A stretch of DNA of 64,000 bases from Streptomyces sp. TLI_235 (GCA_002300355.1 NSGV01000001.1:620001-684000), one strand, 5' to 3'. Shown: positions 46,621 to 55,489, numbered from the stretch's first letter. The notes: generated by a model from the sequence alone, not told the origin. A program made the numbers and translations.

Positions 46621-46679
46621 GGCTCCTCCCGGTGTCTTCTTCGCACCACCACTGTCCGCCGGGACCCGGGAGCGGGGCA

Positions 46680-46716
46680 GGGCCGTTCGGTCCTGTCCGG
46701 TGGGCCGGTTCGGCCC
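46680..46716. promoter_or_regulatory. Two adjacent candidate DevR-type boxes (CBS-BON promoter)
   Basis: AGGGCC-GTTC-GGTCCT (core 46680-46693) and GGGCC-GGTTC-GGCCC (46702-46716), with centres about 22 bp apart, i.e. two helical turns. They are 60-96 bp upstream of the gene. Paired boxes are typical of strong DevR targets. Confidence 0.55.
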
Positions 46717-46741
46717 GGATGCGGGGTCGCCCCCGCCACTC

Positions 46742-47311
46742 GCACAACCGGCCGCTCAGCCGGTGCTCTGGGTACGGTGGGCGCCGTCGTGCTGTTCTCG
46801 TTCATGTCCTTCGACCGTTCGAGTCCGGAAGGAGCGCCGTGGGGTCACGGCGCCCACCGCCGCCGAGCGGACTCCGCCACGCCCGCCCCCCGGACGTCCG
46901 GGTACGGCGACACGCACCGTGCTTCTCCCTCCACGGTCACCCCGTCGAGCACGGGTTCCACAGGCGTCCGACCAGGCCCGGACCGGCGTCCACGGCTCTG
47001 TCTCCTGCCGAGGTGGTCACAGCTGGTGCCTGCCTGTACGGGCGCGCACGGGCGTCCTGACCCGGCAGATCCATCAGACCGGAACGCCTGCGGCCTCACA
47101 CCGGGGAACACCCCCGTGAACCCGGACGGCGACGGCCACATCGACGGTGTGGACGGCCGCTGCAACCGGGGCGAACCGGCACCCACGGGCGGACCGAGGC
47201 GCCGGTCGGCCGGCCAGAGATGTTTCCCGACAGGTCGGCGCGCCTGGTGGAAGTGGAGCCGAGGCCTGTGGCAGATGGTGAGCGGCAGCACCTACCGCCC
47301 GAGGAGTCTCG
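46742..47311. other. Gene-free spacer
   Basis: About 570 bp with no frame showing a start, ribosome binding site and recognisable content. One plus-strand frame reads VNPDGDGHIDGVDGRCNRG near 47120, like a calcium-loop fragment, but nothing around it supports a gene. It may be eroded coding DNA. Confidence 0.4.
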
Positions 47312-47887
47312 ATGCGACCACCCGTTCCCGATGACCGGCCCCGGCCCCGGCCGTGGCAGGTGCTGCTGTGGATGCTCCTTCCGGTGGCTGTCACGCTCGG
47401 CCTCTACTGGTACGGCCGCACCCACACGCCGGACTACACCAGCCACCTCTTCGGCCAGCAGGGCGATGACGCCAACCAGCTGAAGGCCCAACTGGGCAGC
47501 GCGCTGTTCGGCCTGGCGCTGGTCCAGCTGCTCCTCGCGCTGTGGATGTACGGACGGCTGCCCGGCATGCCTCGCCCGGCACCCAGACCCGTCCCGACCA
47601 TCCACCGGCTGGTCGGACTGAGCGCCTTCCTCCTCTCGCTGCCGATCGCCCGGCACTGCCTGGTCACCTACGGCGTGCAGCTGAGCGACCCCCGGGTGGC
47701 ACTGCATTCGATCACCGGATGCGTGCTGTACGGCGCGTTCGTGGCCAAGGTGATCGTGGTGCGACAGCGTCGGTTGCCCGGCTGGATGCTGCCGCTCGCC
47801 GGTGGCGTGCTGGTCGGCGCGATCGGCCTGCTGTGGTACTCGGGCGCGCTCTGGCTGCTGAACGGATACCAGGCCCCCGGCCTGTGA
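47312..47887 (+). CDS. Five-helix membrane protein (DUF6529-like), possible b-type cytochrome
   Basis: 191 residues from ATG 47312 with GAGGAG upstream. About five hydrophobic segments: VLLWMLLPVAVTLGLYWY, LGSALFGLALVQLLLALWMY, LVGLSAFLLSLPIARHCLV, SITGCVLYGAFVAKVIVV and LAGGVLVGAIGLLWYSGALW. Histidines sit at helix ends (TIHRLVG, IARHCLV, VALHSITG), an arrangement reminiscent of cytochrome b561 haem ligands, but this is inference. A gene for a COG4315-type lipoprotein follows 131 bp downstream on the same strand; the two may form a redox pair at the membrane. Confidence 0.75.
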   Translation: MRPPVPDDRPRPRPWQVLLWMLLPVAVTLGLYWYGRTHTPDYTSHLFGQQGDDANQLKAQLGSALFGLALVQLLLALWMYGRLPGMPRPAPRPVPTIHRLVGLSAFLLSLPIARHCLVTYGVQLSDPRVALHSITGCVLYGAFVAKVIVVRQRRLPGWMLPLAGGVLVGAIGLLWYSGALWLLNGYQAPGL

Positions 47888-48018
47888 TCACTGGCGGACT
47901 CATGCTCGATCCGGCCGTGCACGGGTGAACGTCGGCACCCTCCACCGCGTACTGAAGGGTGCACGGCTCGCCCGGCCGCCACACCGGGGCCGGCGGCCCG
48001 CCGAAAGGAGAGACGAAC

Positions 48019-48549
48019 ATGCGACGTCTCATCTGGGCGGCCATGATGGTGCCCGCCCTCGCTCTGGGAGCAGCCGCGTGCGGCAGCGGCGGCTCGAAGT
48101 CCGCGCCGGCAGCGGTCACCACCGCCCCGCCGGCCTACTCCGCTCCGGCTCCCGGATCCGAATCCCCCAGCCAGCCCGGCGCCACCGGCGCCGTCGTGGT
48201 GGTGCACGACTCGAGTCTCGGCAAGATCCTGACCGACAGCCAGGGGCGCACGCTGTACCTCTTCGAGAAGGACAGCCCGACGATGTCCGCCTGCGACGGT
48301 GCCTGCGCCGCCGCCTGGCCTCCGCTGACCACCACCGGCACCCCGCAGCCGGGCGCCGGGGTCAACGCCGCCGACCTCGGCACCATCGCCCGGGCCGACC
48401 ACAGCACCGAGGTCACCTACCACGGCCACCCGCTCTACTACTACGCCGGCGACCACAATCCCGGCGACACGAACGGCGAGGGCTCCCATGCCTTCGGCGC
48501 CGGCTGGTACGTCCTCAACCCCAGCGGCAACAAGATCGACAACGACTGA
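48019..48549 (+). CDS. COG4315-type secreted lipoprotein
   Basis: 176 residues from ATG 48019 with AAAGGAGAG upstream. Signal peptide MRRLIWAAMMVPALALGAAAC with lipobox LGAAAC (Cys21), a Ser/Pro/Ala-rich linker, then the secreted repeat domain of this family: LGKILTDSQGRTLYLFEKD and the C-rich SACDGACAAAWPPLTTTGTP, then VTYHGHPLYYYAGDHNPGDTNGEG and GAGWYVLNPSG. The family is abundant in actinobacteria and soil proteobacteria; function unknown, periplasmic electron transfer or surface binding have been considered. Its neighbour upstream is the five-helix membrane protein. Confidence 0.88.
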   Translation: MRRLIWAAMMVPALALGAAACGSGGSKSAPAAVTTAPPAYSAPAPGSESPSQPGATGAVVVVHDSSLGKILTDSQGRTLYLFEKDSPTMSACDGACAAAWPPLTTTGTPQPGAGVNAADLGTIARADHSTEVTYHGHPLYYYAGDHNPGDTNGEGSHAFGAGWYVLNPSGNKIDND

Positions 48550-48698
48550 GCGACCGGGGCGCGCAGCGAGTTTGATCAATGTGCGGTATCCGCCCGCGTG
48601 GCTGGGCCGGATCCGGTGGATGGTCCTGCGCGGCGCGAGTGCACCTGGTGCGACAGGACCCTCGGGGACCACCGTCCCGGCCGGGCGCCGCCCGCCCG

Positions 48699-48875
48699 GT
48701 CAGCGCAGCGCGTCCCCTCGGCTGCCGGCCGCGAACCGCAGGGTGACCAACTCGAACGGCCGCAGCCGCAGTGCTGTCGTCCCCTCCCCCGTCGCGCGTT
48801 CCCGGAGGTCGCAGCGGTCCACCCGGGCCTACGCGAAGCCCGGTGCGACGCGGACGCGGGCCCGGCCGCCGCCGG
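48699..48875 (-). pseudogene. Displaced 3'-end fragment of a GH38 alpha-mannosidase
   Basis: This segment is highly similar, in the same orientation, to the last ~60 codons of the intact GH38 gene (50289-50470). It carries the same LRLRPFELVTLRFAA-type end with scattered substitutions and small indels, and homology stops sharply at GCCGCCGG (about 48875). Frame shifts inside it rule out expression. To the right lie ~100 bp with an unrelated plus-strand frame (TYLDVPDGYPQICLTALVL), then the nuclease-like gene. The two copies are about 1.4 kb apart and flank that gene as imperfect direct repeats. Confidence 0.88.
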
Positions 48876-48980
48876 CACCTACCTGGACGTCCCCGATGGC
48901 TACCCGCAGATCTGCCTGACCGCCCTGGTCCTGCGGACCATCAGGAAGTCGGCGGCGTCGATCACGGTCGGAGTTCCTGC

Positions 48981-49838
48981 TCAGCTCTCGGCGAAGACTG
49001 TGTCCTCGGGCTGCGCGGTCATCCGAACGGCCGTGTCGTTGATGATCTGGACCAGGGGCGCGAGGCTCAGCTGCTTCGTCCTCGTCGACAGGACCTCAAC
49101 GTGGTCCTCCTTGCCCGCCAGGTAGGCGGGGAAGCAGGTCAGGGACTGCTCGACCAGGTTGAAGTGGTCGACCAGCCGCCGGAACAGCTTCGGGAGGATG
49201 ACCACCTCGGTGAGAGAGGGCATCCCGGTGATCGGTGCTCCGCCCGGGGTCGTGGTGGCGTCGAGCGGCCACAGCCCCAGGCCGGCCTCGCGCGCCTGGC
49301 GGGTGACGGCGGCCAGCTCCTCCCGGAGGTTGCGGAACAGCTTGTCGTAGAAGCCGGGGTAGACCAGGCCGGTCTTGAGCAGGTGGTGGTTGACGGTGGT
49401 CTGCAGCAGCGGGACGTCCACCTGCATCTCGGTGCCGTCTGCGCCGGGAGGAACGCCCGCGCCGAGCAGGGCGACGCAGCGCTTGAACGGGTCCCCGCCC
49501 TGGGTGAGGACCCACGCGGGCGTCTGTGGCGGGTTGGCGGAGACGACCTTCTGTCCGCTGCGCTGGACGTCGCTGAACCCGAGGAAGGTCAGGAGTTCCT
49601 GCGCGGCCCTGTCGCCGAACTCGGCAGGCTGGCGGATCCTCGGCCCGGTCCGGTCGTAGTGGGTCTCCAGGGAGTCGATGCCTTCGAGCCTGAGCCTGGC
49701 GGTGCCGTTCTTGACCTCGACCGGGGCGTCCTTGAGCTTGTCGAAGGCCAGGGGATTGGTGGGGACGAAGTGGATGGTGTCGCCGTCCGGCTCGGTACCG
49801 ATGATCCGGCACTCGCCGAGGACAAGCAGCATGGACAT
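48981..49838 (-). CDS. Thermonuclease (SNase)-like domain protein
   Basis: 285 residues from ATG 49838 with AAGGGG upstream. The first ~190 residues resemble the staphylococcal nuclease barrel: GDTIHFVPTNP, TARLRLEGIDSLETHY (the RLxGIDxxE pattern), FGDRAAQELLTFLGF and LAAVTRQAREAGLGLWP. No signal peptide, so cytoplasmic unlike secreted thermonucleases. The C-terminal ~90 residues (LPKLFRRLVDHFNLVEQSLTCFPAYLAGKEDHVEV, in part LPKLFRRLVDHFNL) are unidentified. Catalytic Arg/Glu pairs are not clearly conserved, so nuclease activity is uncertain. The gene lies between two copies of a GH38 3' end, suggesting insertion. It may be a defence or nucleic-acid-binding protein. Confidence 0.7.
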   Translation of the reverse strand: MSMLLVLGECRIIGTEPDGDTIHFVPTNPLAFDKLKDAPVEVKNGTARLRLEGIDSLETHYDRTGPRIRQPAEFGDRAAQELLTFLGFSDVQRSGQKVVSANPPQTPAWVLTQGGDPFKRCVALLGAGVPPGADGTEMQVDVPLLQTTVNHHLLKTGLVYPGFYDKLFRNLREELAAVTRQAREAGLGLWPLDATTTPGGAPITGMPSLTEVVILPKLFRRLVDHFNLVEQSLTCFPAYLAGKEDHVEVLSTRTKQLSLAPLVQIINDTAVRMTAQPEDTVFAES

Positions 49839-50288
49839 GGCAGCCCCTTGAGTGGGAGGGCGGGCGCCACATGCCTGCTCTGTCGGCGTCCGCCGGTTCG
49901 CGCGGTGGAATTCACCATGGGTGTTCACTTCGTCACGGGGTGGCGAAGGCGTCGCCACTGTACGTTCGTATCCGACCGGCTTCAACGATCGCCGCGCCGC
50001 CGCGGCCGCCCATCTGTGTGCGCTCGGCCAGGAGCGGCCCGGTCAAGAAGTGACGAAGGATCAACTGGCCGGTGACCGCCCTGATGCCCGTCCGGCGGCT
50101 CCGGAAGGCCCGGGCGGACGGAGTGCCGGCACCCGTGGCGGCAGCGTTGGCGGCACGCACGAGGTCGACGAGGTGGCGGCGGTCGGCCGCAGCCGGTCTC
50201 GAACGGGGCCCGGCCGCCGCCCCTCTCTCCTGGGCTTCGGCCCAGGCCCATCCTGGCTGGTCAGAACGGCGGCGGCGCCGCCGCCCGG
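49839..50288. other. Gene-free spacer left of the GH38 gene
   Basis: Frames on both strands are open but start without ribosome binding sites and show no motifs. The spacer is the right-hand part of the segment enclosed by the two GH38-end copies. Confidence 0.4.
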
Positions 50289-53200
50289 TCAGCCCAGCCC
50301 GCCCCCGCCCCCGCTGCCGCCGGCCGCGAACCGCAGGGTGACCAACTCGAACGGCCGCAGCCGCAGTTCCGTCGCACCCTCCCCCGTCGGGCGTTCCAGG
50401 AGGTCGCAGCGCTCCACCCGGGCATACGCGAAGCCCGGTGCGACGCCGACGCGGGCCCGGCCGCCGCCGGACTCGTACAGCCGGACGACGACGTCGCCAC
50501 TGCGGTCGTCGGCGAGCTTCACGGCACTGACGACCACGGCGTCGTTGTCGAGCGTGACCAGCGGGGCGACCTCGGTCGACCCGGGAACCCGCCGTTCCGG
50601 CAGGCCGATCCGGTAGCCCTCACGGACCGCTTCGCCGACACCCGCACCGGGGACGAGCGCGTGCCGGAAGCGGTGCAGCCCCTGGTCGGTGTGCGGGTCG
50701 GGGAAGCGCGGGGCGCGCAGCAGGGAGACCCGGACGGTGGTCGTGGTGCCGCCGTCCTCAGGGCGTACCGTGCGGGTCACGTCGTGACCGTAGGTGGACG
50801 CGGTGACCAGGGCGACGCCCCAGCCGGGCTCCTCCAGGTGGACGAAGCGGTGGTTGCAGGCCTCGAACTTGGCCGCTTCCCAGCTGGTGTTGGTGTGGGT
50901 CGGCCGGTACAGGTGGCCGAACTGGGTCTCGGCGGCGTACCGGTCGGTGCGCACGTCGAGCGGGAAGGCGGTCTTGAGGAACTTCTCGGTCTCGTGCCAG
51001 TCGATCTCGGTGTCGAGGTCGAGCCGCCCGGACCCGGCCGTGAGGGTGACGGTCTGGACGGCCCGGGAGGACCCGAAGGTGCGGGTCGCCCGGACGGCGA
51101 CGGCGTCGGGCCCGGAGGCGGTGACCTCCACCGAGTCCACGGCGGTCAGGTCGGTGACGGTGTTGCGGTAGAAGGAGTCGACGTCCCAGGCGTCCCACAT
51201 GGTGGGGAAGTCCGGGTGGATCTGCAGCAGGTTGGCGGCCGCACCGGGAGCGAGGGCCTCCCGGCCGTAGGCGAGGTCCAGCACCGACACCACCAGCCCG
51301 CGCGCGTCGACGGCGACCCGCAGCAGTCCGTTGTCCAGCAGGTGCCCGCCCTCCGGCCGGGCGACGACCGTACAACCGCCGGCGGCGGGGGCTGCGGCCC
51401 GGGCGCCGCCGGCCGGTACTCCCCCGCGCTCGTGCGGGGCGGCGTTGAAGACGACGGTGCCGTCCCCCTCGCCGGCCAGCGCCCGCTGCGCGCGGTCGAT
51501 GATGGCGGCCAGTTCCTCCGCCACCGCGGCGTACGTCCGCTCGGCCTCCCGGTGCACCCAGGCGATCGAGGAGCCCGGCAGGATGTCGTGGAACTGGTGG
51601 AGCAGCACGGTCTTCCAGATCCGGTCCAGTTCCGCGTACGGGTACGGGAGCCGGGCCCGTACCGCCGCCGTGGCGGACCACAGTTCGGCCTCGCGCAGCA
51701 GGTTCTCGCTCGCCCGGTTGCCCTGTTTGGTCCTGGCCTGGCTGGTGAGGGTGGCCCGGTGCAGTTCGAGGTACAGCTCGCCGGTCCACACGGGCGGGTC
51801 GGGGTACTCGCTCTCGGCCTTCGTGAAGAACTCGGCGGGCCGCTCCCACCGCACCCGGGCCGATCCCTCCAGGTCGCGCAGGCGTGCCGCCTTGGCGACC
51901 ATCTCCCGGGTGGTTCCGCCGCCGCCGTCGCCCCAGCCGGTCGGGGCGATCGAGTGCCGGGCGCGGCCCTTCTCCTTGAAGTTCCGGGCGGCGTGGGCGA
52001 TCTCCTTGCCCTGCATGGAGCAGTTGTAGGTGTCGACGGGCGGGAAGTGGGTGAAGATCCGGGTGCCGTCGATGCCCTCCCAGAGGAAGGTGTGGTGCGG
52101 GAAGGTGTTGACCCGGCTCCACGAGATCTTCTGGGTCAGCAGCCACTTGGACCCGGCCGCCTTGATGATCTGCGGCAGCCCGCCGGCGAAGCCGAAGGTG
52201 TCGGGCAGCCAGGCCTCCTCGTTCTCGACGCCGAACTCCTCCAGGAAGAACCGCTTCCCGTGGACGAACTGACGGGCCATCGCCTCCGATCCGGGCATGT
52301 TGGTGTCGGACTCCACCCACATCCCGCCGGCCGGGACGAACCGCCCCTCCGCGACCGCCTTCTTGACCCGGGCGTAGACCTCGGGCCGGTGCTCCTTGAT
52401 CCAGGCGTACTGCTGAGCCTGGGACATGGTGTAGACGAAGTCGGGTTCGTCCTCCAGCAGCGCGGTCATGTTGGCGGTGGTCCGGGCGACCTTGCGGACG
52501 GTCTCGCGCAGCGGCCACAGCCAGGCGGAGTCGATGTGGGCGTGGCCGACGGCGCTGATCAGGTGCGCGGACGGCTCGGCGGGCGAGGCGAGCACCGCCG
52601 CCAGCTCGCGCCGGGCGGCGGCCGCGGTGCCGTTGACGTCCTGCAGGTCGATCGCGTCGAGCGCCCGTTCGACGGCGCGCAGGATCTCCCAGCGGCGGGC
52701 GCCCTCCACCGGGAGTTCGGCCATCAGTTCGCCGAGCACCTCCAGGTCGACGACCAGCTGCCACACCGTCTCGTCGAAGACCGCGAGGTCGATGCGCTCC
52801 AGCCGGTACTGCGGCCGGTCCCCGGCGGTCTCCTTGTCGCCCAGCTCGGTGGGCAGGAAGGGGTGGTAGTCGAGGATCACGGGGTTGGAGGCGGCCTCGA
52901 CGTGCAGCAGCACCTCCTCCCCGCCCGCGGCGGGCGCGGCGATCCGCACCCACTGGTTGCGCGGGTTGAGGCCCTTCACCGGGGTGCCGTCGGGCCGGTA
53001 GACCAGGCCCTCGCACTGGAAGCCCGGCATGCTGGCGTCGAATCCGAGGTCGATCAGCGCCTCGACGGTCCGGCCCGCCCAGGCGTCGGGGACGGTCCCG
53101 GAGACGGTCAGCCAGCTGGTCCCCCAGGGCGCGCCCCACTGCGCGCCGGCCGCGATCGGGGTGCGCGGCGCGGCCAGGCCCTCCGCGACGGGGACCGGCT

Positions 53201-53321
53201 CGTCGGGGGCCGTCCAGATCGACACCTCCAGCGGGACCGACTCGGGGTACACGGCGGGCCGGATGCGCTCCTCCAGGACGCGGTTGAGCCGGGACTCGAC
53301 GAGGCTGCGGTCATCGTGCAT
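50289..53321 (-). CDS. Alpha-mannosidase, glycoside hydrolase family 38
   Basis: 1010 residues. Exo-acting, zinc-dependent alpha-mannosidase. An N-terminal beta-sandwich (1-250) precedes the GH38 catalytic domain beginning AVGHAHIDSAWLWPLRETVRK (metal ligands H260, D264). The nucleophile is Asp374 in EAWLPDTFGFAGGLPQI, and a further metal His is in LLHQFHDILPGSSI. The C-terminal half is the usual beta-rich GH38 middle and C-terminal domains. No signal peptide: cytoplasmic, acting on imported oligosaccharides. The C-terminus ends in a Gly-rich GGSGGGGGLG tail. First gene upstream is GH5-like; the order SBP-permease-permease-GH5-GH38 on one strand suggests one operon. A decayed copy of its 3' end lies at 48699-48875. 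Confidence 0.95.
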   Translation of the reverse strand: MHDDRSLVESRLNRVLEERIRPAVYPESVPLEVSIWTAPDEPVPVAEGLAAPRTPIAAGAQWGAPWGTSWLTVSGTVPDAWAGRTVEALIDLGFDASMPGFQCEGLVYRPDGTPVKGLNPRNQWVRIAAPAAGGEEVLLHVEAASNPVILDYHPFLPTELGDKETAGDRPQYRLERIDLAVFDETVWQLVVDLEVLGELMAELPVEGARRWEILRAVERALDAIDLQDVNGTAAAARRELAAVLASPAEPSAHLISAVGHAHIDSAWLWPLRETVRKVARTTANMTALLEDEPDFVYTMSQAQQYAWIKEHRPEVYARVKKAVAEGRFVPAGGMWVESDTNMPGSEAMARQFVHGKRFFLEEFGVENEEAWLPDTFGFAGGLPQIIKAAGSKWLLTQKISWSRVNTFPHHTFLWEGIDGTRIFTHFPPVDTYNCSMQGKEIAHAARNFKEKGRARHSIAPTGWGDGGGGTTREMVAKAARLRDLEGSARVRWERPAEFFTKAESEYPDPPVWTGELYLELHRATLTSQARTKQGNRASENLLREAELWSATAAVRARLPYPYAELDRIWKTVLLHQFHDILPGSSIAWVHREAERTYAAVAEELAAIIDRAQRALAGEGDGTVVFNAAPHERGGVPAGGARAAAPAAGGCTVVARPEGGHLLDNGLLRVAVDARGLVVSVLDLAYGREALAPGAAANLLQIHPDFPTMWDAWDVDSFYRNTVTDLTAVDSVEVTASGPDAVAVRATRTFGSSRAVQTVTLTAGSGRLDLDTEIDWHETEKFLKTAFPLDVRTDRYAAETQFGHLYRPTHTNTSWEAAKFEACNHRFVHLEEPGWGVALVTASTYGHDVTRTVRPEDGGTTTTVRVSLLRAPRFPDPHTDQGLHRFRHALVPGAGVGEAVREGYRIGLPERRVPGSTEVAPLVTLDNDAVVVSAVKLADDRSGDVVVRLYESGGGRARVGVAPGFAYARVERCDLLERPTGEGATELRLRPFELVTLRFAAGGSGGGGGLG

Positions 53322-53360
53322 GCGGGCTGCTCCCAGAGGTGGCGGACGGTCGGCGGACGG

Positions 53361-54647
53361 TCAGCGGAGCTGGTCGATCGTGACGAGTTCGGTGACACCC
53401 CGGGCGGACAGGTGGTCCACGTCCGCGGCGCGCCCGGCGAGGACGGCGGCCGGCCGGGCGCCGGTGGCCGCCAGCCGCATGAACGCCTCGAAGTACGTCC
53501 CGCCGGGCGCGCACACCGAGCGTTCGGGGGCGGCGTCCGGCAGGTCGAGAACGAGTCCGGTGGTCCGCACCGGCGGCGGGGTCCAGTCGGCGCGGACCTC
53601 CGCGGCCAGCGCGGCGATCACCGCGCCCGCCGGCTTGGTCTCCCGGGCGTTGGTCAGCAGGCCGAGGCCGTACTCGAGTTCGGGGAAGTCGGCGAGGGCG
53701 CGGTCGACGTCGTGCGAGCACCACCAGGTGATGCCCCAGAGGTCCGGACAGTCCAGGGCGTTGGCGACGGTGGTCCGGGCGAACGCCGCGGCCCGCCCGG
53801 CCGGGATGTGCGGGGCGGGCGCGCCGACCTCCTGGAGCCAGACCGGGCGGTGCGGGTCGTCGGCCCAGGCCTTGGACAGTTCGATCAGGTAGGCGGCGTG
53901 CTGCCCGGTGGCGGCGGACTCGGGGCCGTGGCGCTGGGCGGTGCCGTTGAAGACCCAGGAGTGCACGGCGGTGGCCGCGCCGATCCGGGCGGCGTGCGCG
54001 GGGGTGAACGGGTGGCCGTCCCGGTACCAGGCGGCGTCGTACGCGGCGTGCAGGTGGAGGCGGCCGGGTGCGCCCTCCTCGCAGGCGGCGAGCATCCGGT
54101 GCAGCCAGGCCTCGGCCTGGGCCGGGGTGATCCGGTCGGGGTCGGGGTGCGGGTGGCCGGAGAACTGGTCGATCTCGTTTCCGACGGTCATGCCGATGAA
54201 GTTGGGCCGGTCGGCGAGGGCTGCGGCGAGCGTGCGCAGGTAGGCGTGCTGGCCGTCGATCACCTCGGGGTCGGTGAAGAGGTTGCGGCGGTGCCAGGTG
54301 GTGGTCCAGGCGGGCAGGAAGTCGAAGCTGGAGAGGTGGCCCTGGAGGCCGTCGACGGCCACGTCCAGGCCGCGTTCGGCGGCGGCGTCGGCGACGTCGA
54401 GCAGCTGCTCGACGGCCCGGGGGCGGATCAGTGTGCGGTTGGGCTGGAACAGCGGCCACAGCGGGAAGACCCGGAGGTGGTCCAGGCCGAGTGCGGCGAT
54501 CGAGTCCAGGTCGGCGCGCACCTCGTCCGGGTCGAAGTCCAGCCAGTGGTGGAACCAGCCCCGGCTGGGCGTGTAGTTGACGCCGAAGCGCGGGGGCCGG
54601 GCGGTGTCGGTCATACGGCGGCGGGTTCCTTCGTGAGTCGCGGTCAT
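53361..54647 (-). CDS. GH5-like cytoplasmic glycosidase, probable beta-mannosidase on N-glycan core
   Basis: 428 residues from ATG 54647, which overlaps the permease stop (ATGA, translational coupling); a second ATG at 54614 is an alternative. TIM barrel of clan GH-A: FGVNYTPSRGWFHHWLDFD, LGLDHLRVFPLWPLFQPN, acid/base Glu in MTVGNEIDQFSGH and nucleophile Glu in PVWLQEVGAPAPHI. The layout resembles subfamily GH5_18, whose bifidobacterial members cleave Man-beta-1,4-GlcNAc from N-glycan cores; the subfamily is my inference from context and motifs. No signal peptide. Sits between the ABC importer and GH38, so it should act on imported, demannosylated disaccharide. Confidence 0.82.
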   Translation of the reverse strand: MTATHEGTRRRMTDTARPPRFGVNYTPSRGWFHHWLDFDPDEVRADLDSIAALGLDHLRVFPLWPLFQPNRTLIRPRAVEQLLDVADAAAERGLDVAVDGLQGHLSSFDFLPAWTTTWHRRNLFTDPEVIDGQHAYLRTLAAALADRPNFIGMTVGNEIDQFSGHPHPDPDRITPAQAEAWLHRMLAACEEGAPGRLHLHAAYDAAWYRDGHPFTPAHAARIGAATAVHSWVFNGTAQRHGPESAATGQHAAYLIELSKAWADDPHRPVWLQEVGAPAPHIPAGRAAAFARTTVANALDCPDLWGITWWCSHDVDRALADFPELEYGLGLLTNARETKPAGAVIAALAAEVRADWTPPPVRTTGLVLDLPDAAPERSVCAPGGTYFEAFMRLAATGARPAAVLAGRAADVDHLSARGVTELVTIDQLR

Positions 54648-55486
54648 CCCTTGACGGCCCCTTCCTCGACGCCCCGGAAGAAGAACCGCTGCAGCGAGGC
54701 GAAGACCACGACGATCGGCAGGAAGGCGATCATGGTTCCGGCGGCGATCAGCCGGGGGTTGGCGCTGAAGGTGCCGTTCAGGTACTGGAGGCCGACGGTG
54801 AGCGTGTACTTGTCCGGGTCGTTGAGGACGATCAGCGGCCACAGGAAGTCGTCCCAGGCGCCGATGAAGGTGAAGATGACGACCACGCTGAGCATGCCGC
54901 GCACGTTCGGCAGGCCGACGTGGACCAGCCGCTGCCAGACGTTGGCGCCGTCGACCAGGGCGGCGGCGTCCAGGTCGGGCGGGACGGCCTGGAAGGCGGT
55001 GCGCATCAGCAGCACGTTCAGCATCGCGATCGCGCCGGGCAGGGCGACCCCGGCCAGCGTGTCGGTCAGGCCGAGGCTTCGCACCGTGACGTACTGGGAG
55101 ACGATGGTGACCTCGCCCGGCAGGACCAGCGTGGCCAGGAACAGGCCGAGGACCAGGCGGGAGCCGCGGAAGCGCAGCCGGGCCAGCGCGAAGCCCGCCA
55201 GGGTCGCGCCGGCCGTGTTGCCGATCACCGCGATCGCCGCCACCACCAGGGAGTTGGCGGCGTACGTCCAGACCGGGACGGTGTCGGCGACCTTGGCGTA
55301 GTTGGCGAGGGTCGGCTCGTGCGGCAGGAAGCCGGGGGTGCGGGACCAGATGTCCTCGCCGGGCCCCTTGAGCGAGGTGGAGAGCTGCCACAGGAACGGG
55401 CCGACGGTGAGCAGCAGGACCAGGGCCAGCAGCAGGTAGCGGACGGCCTTCCCGGCCGGTGACGGGGTGTTGAATCCTCGGGCCAT
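54644..55486 (-). CDS. ABC sugar transporter permease, MalG type
   Basis: 280 residues with six membrane helices. N-terminal KAVRYLLLALVLLLTVGPFLWQL and the EAA loop typical of the family at about 170-200 (FQAVPPDLDAAALVDGANVWQRLVHVGLP; core DAAALVDGA). MalG-like inner-membrane component of a carbohydrate ABC importer. Starts 3 bp after the MalF-type permease stop and overlaps the GH5-like gene. The ATPase (probably a shared MsiK-type protein) is not in the window, as is usual in streptomycetes. Confidence 0.94.
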   Translation of the reverse strand: MARGFNTPSPAGKAVRYLLLALVLLLTVGPFLWQLSTSLKGPGEDIWSRTPGFLPHEPTLANYAKVADTVPVWTYAANSLVVAAIAVIGNTAGATLAGFALARLRFRGSRLVLGLFLATLVLPGEVTIVSQYVTVRSLGLTDTLAGVALPGAIAMLNVLLMRTAFQAVPPDLDAAALVDGANVWQRLVHVGLPNVRGMLSVVVIFTFIGAWDDFLWPLIVLNDPDKYTLTVGLQYLNGTFSANPRLIAAGTMIAFLPIVVVFASLQRFFFRGVEEGAVKG

Positions 55487-55489
55487 CGG

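Noticed and set aside
46742..47311. Calcium-binding protein suggested by VNPDGDGHIDGVDG
   Set aside because: Only a short match, with no start signal or continuing domain.
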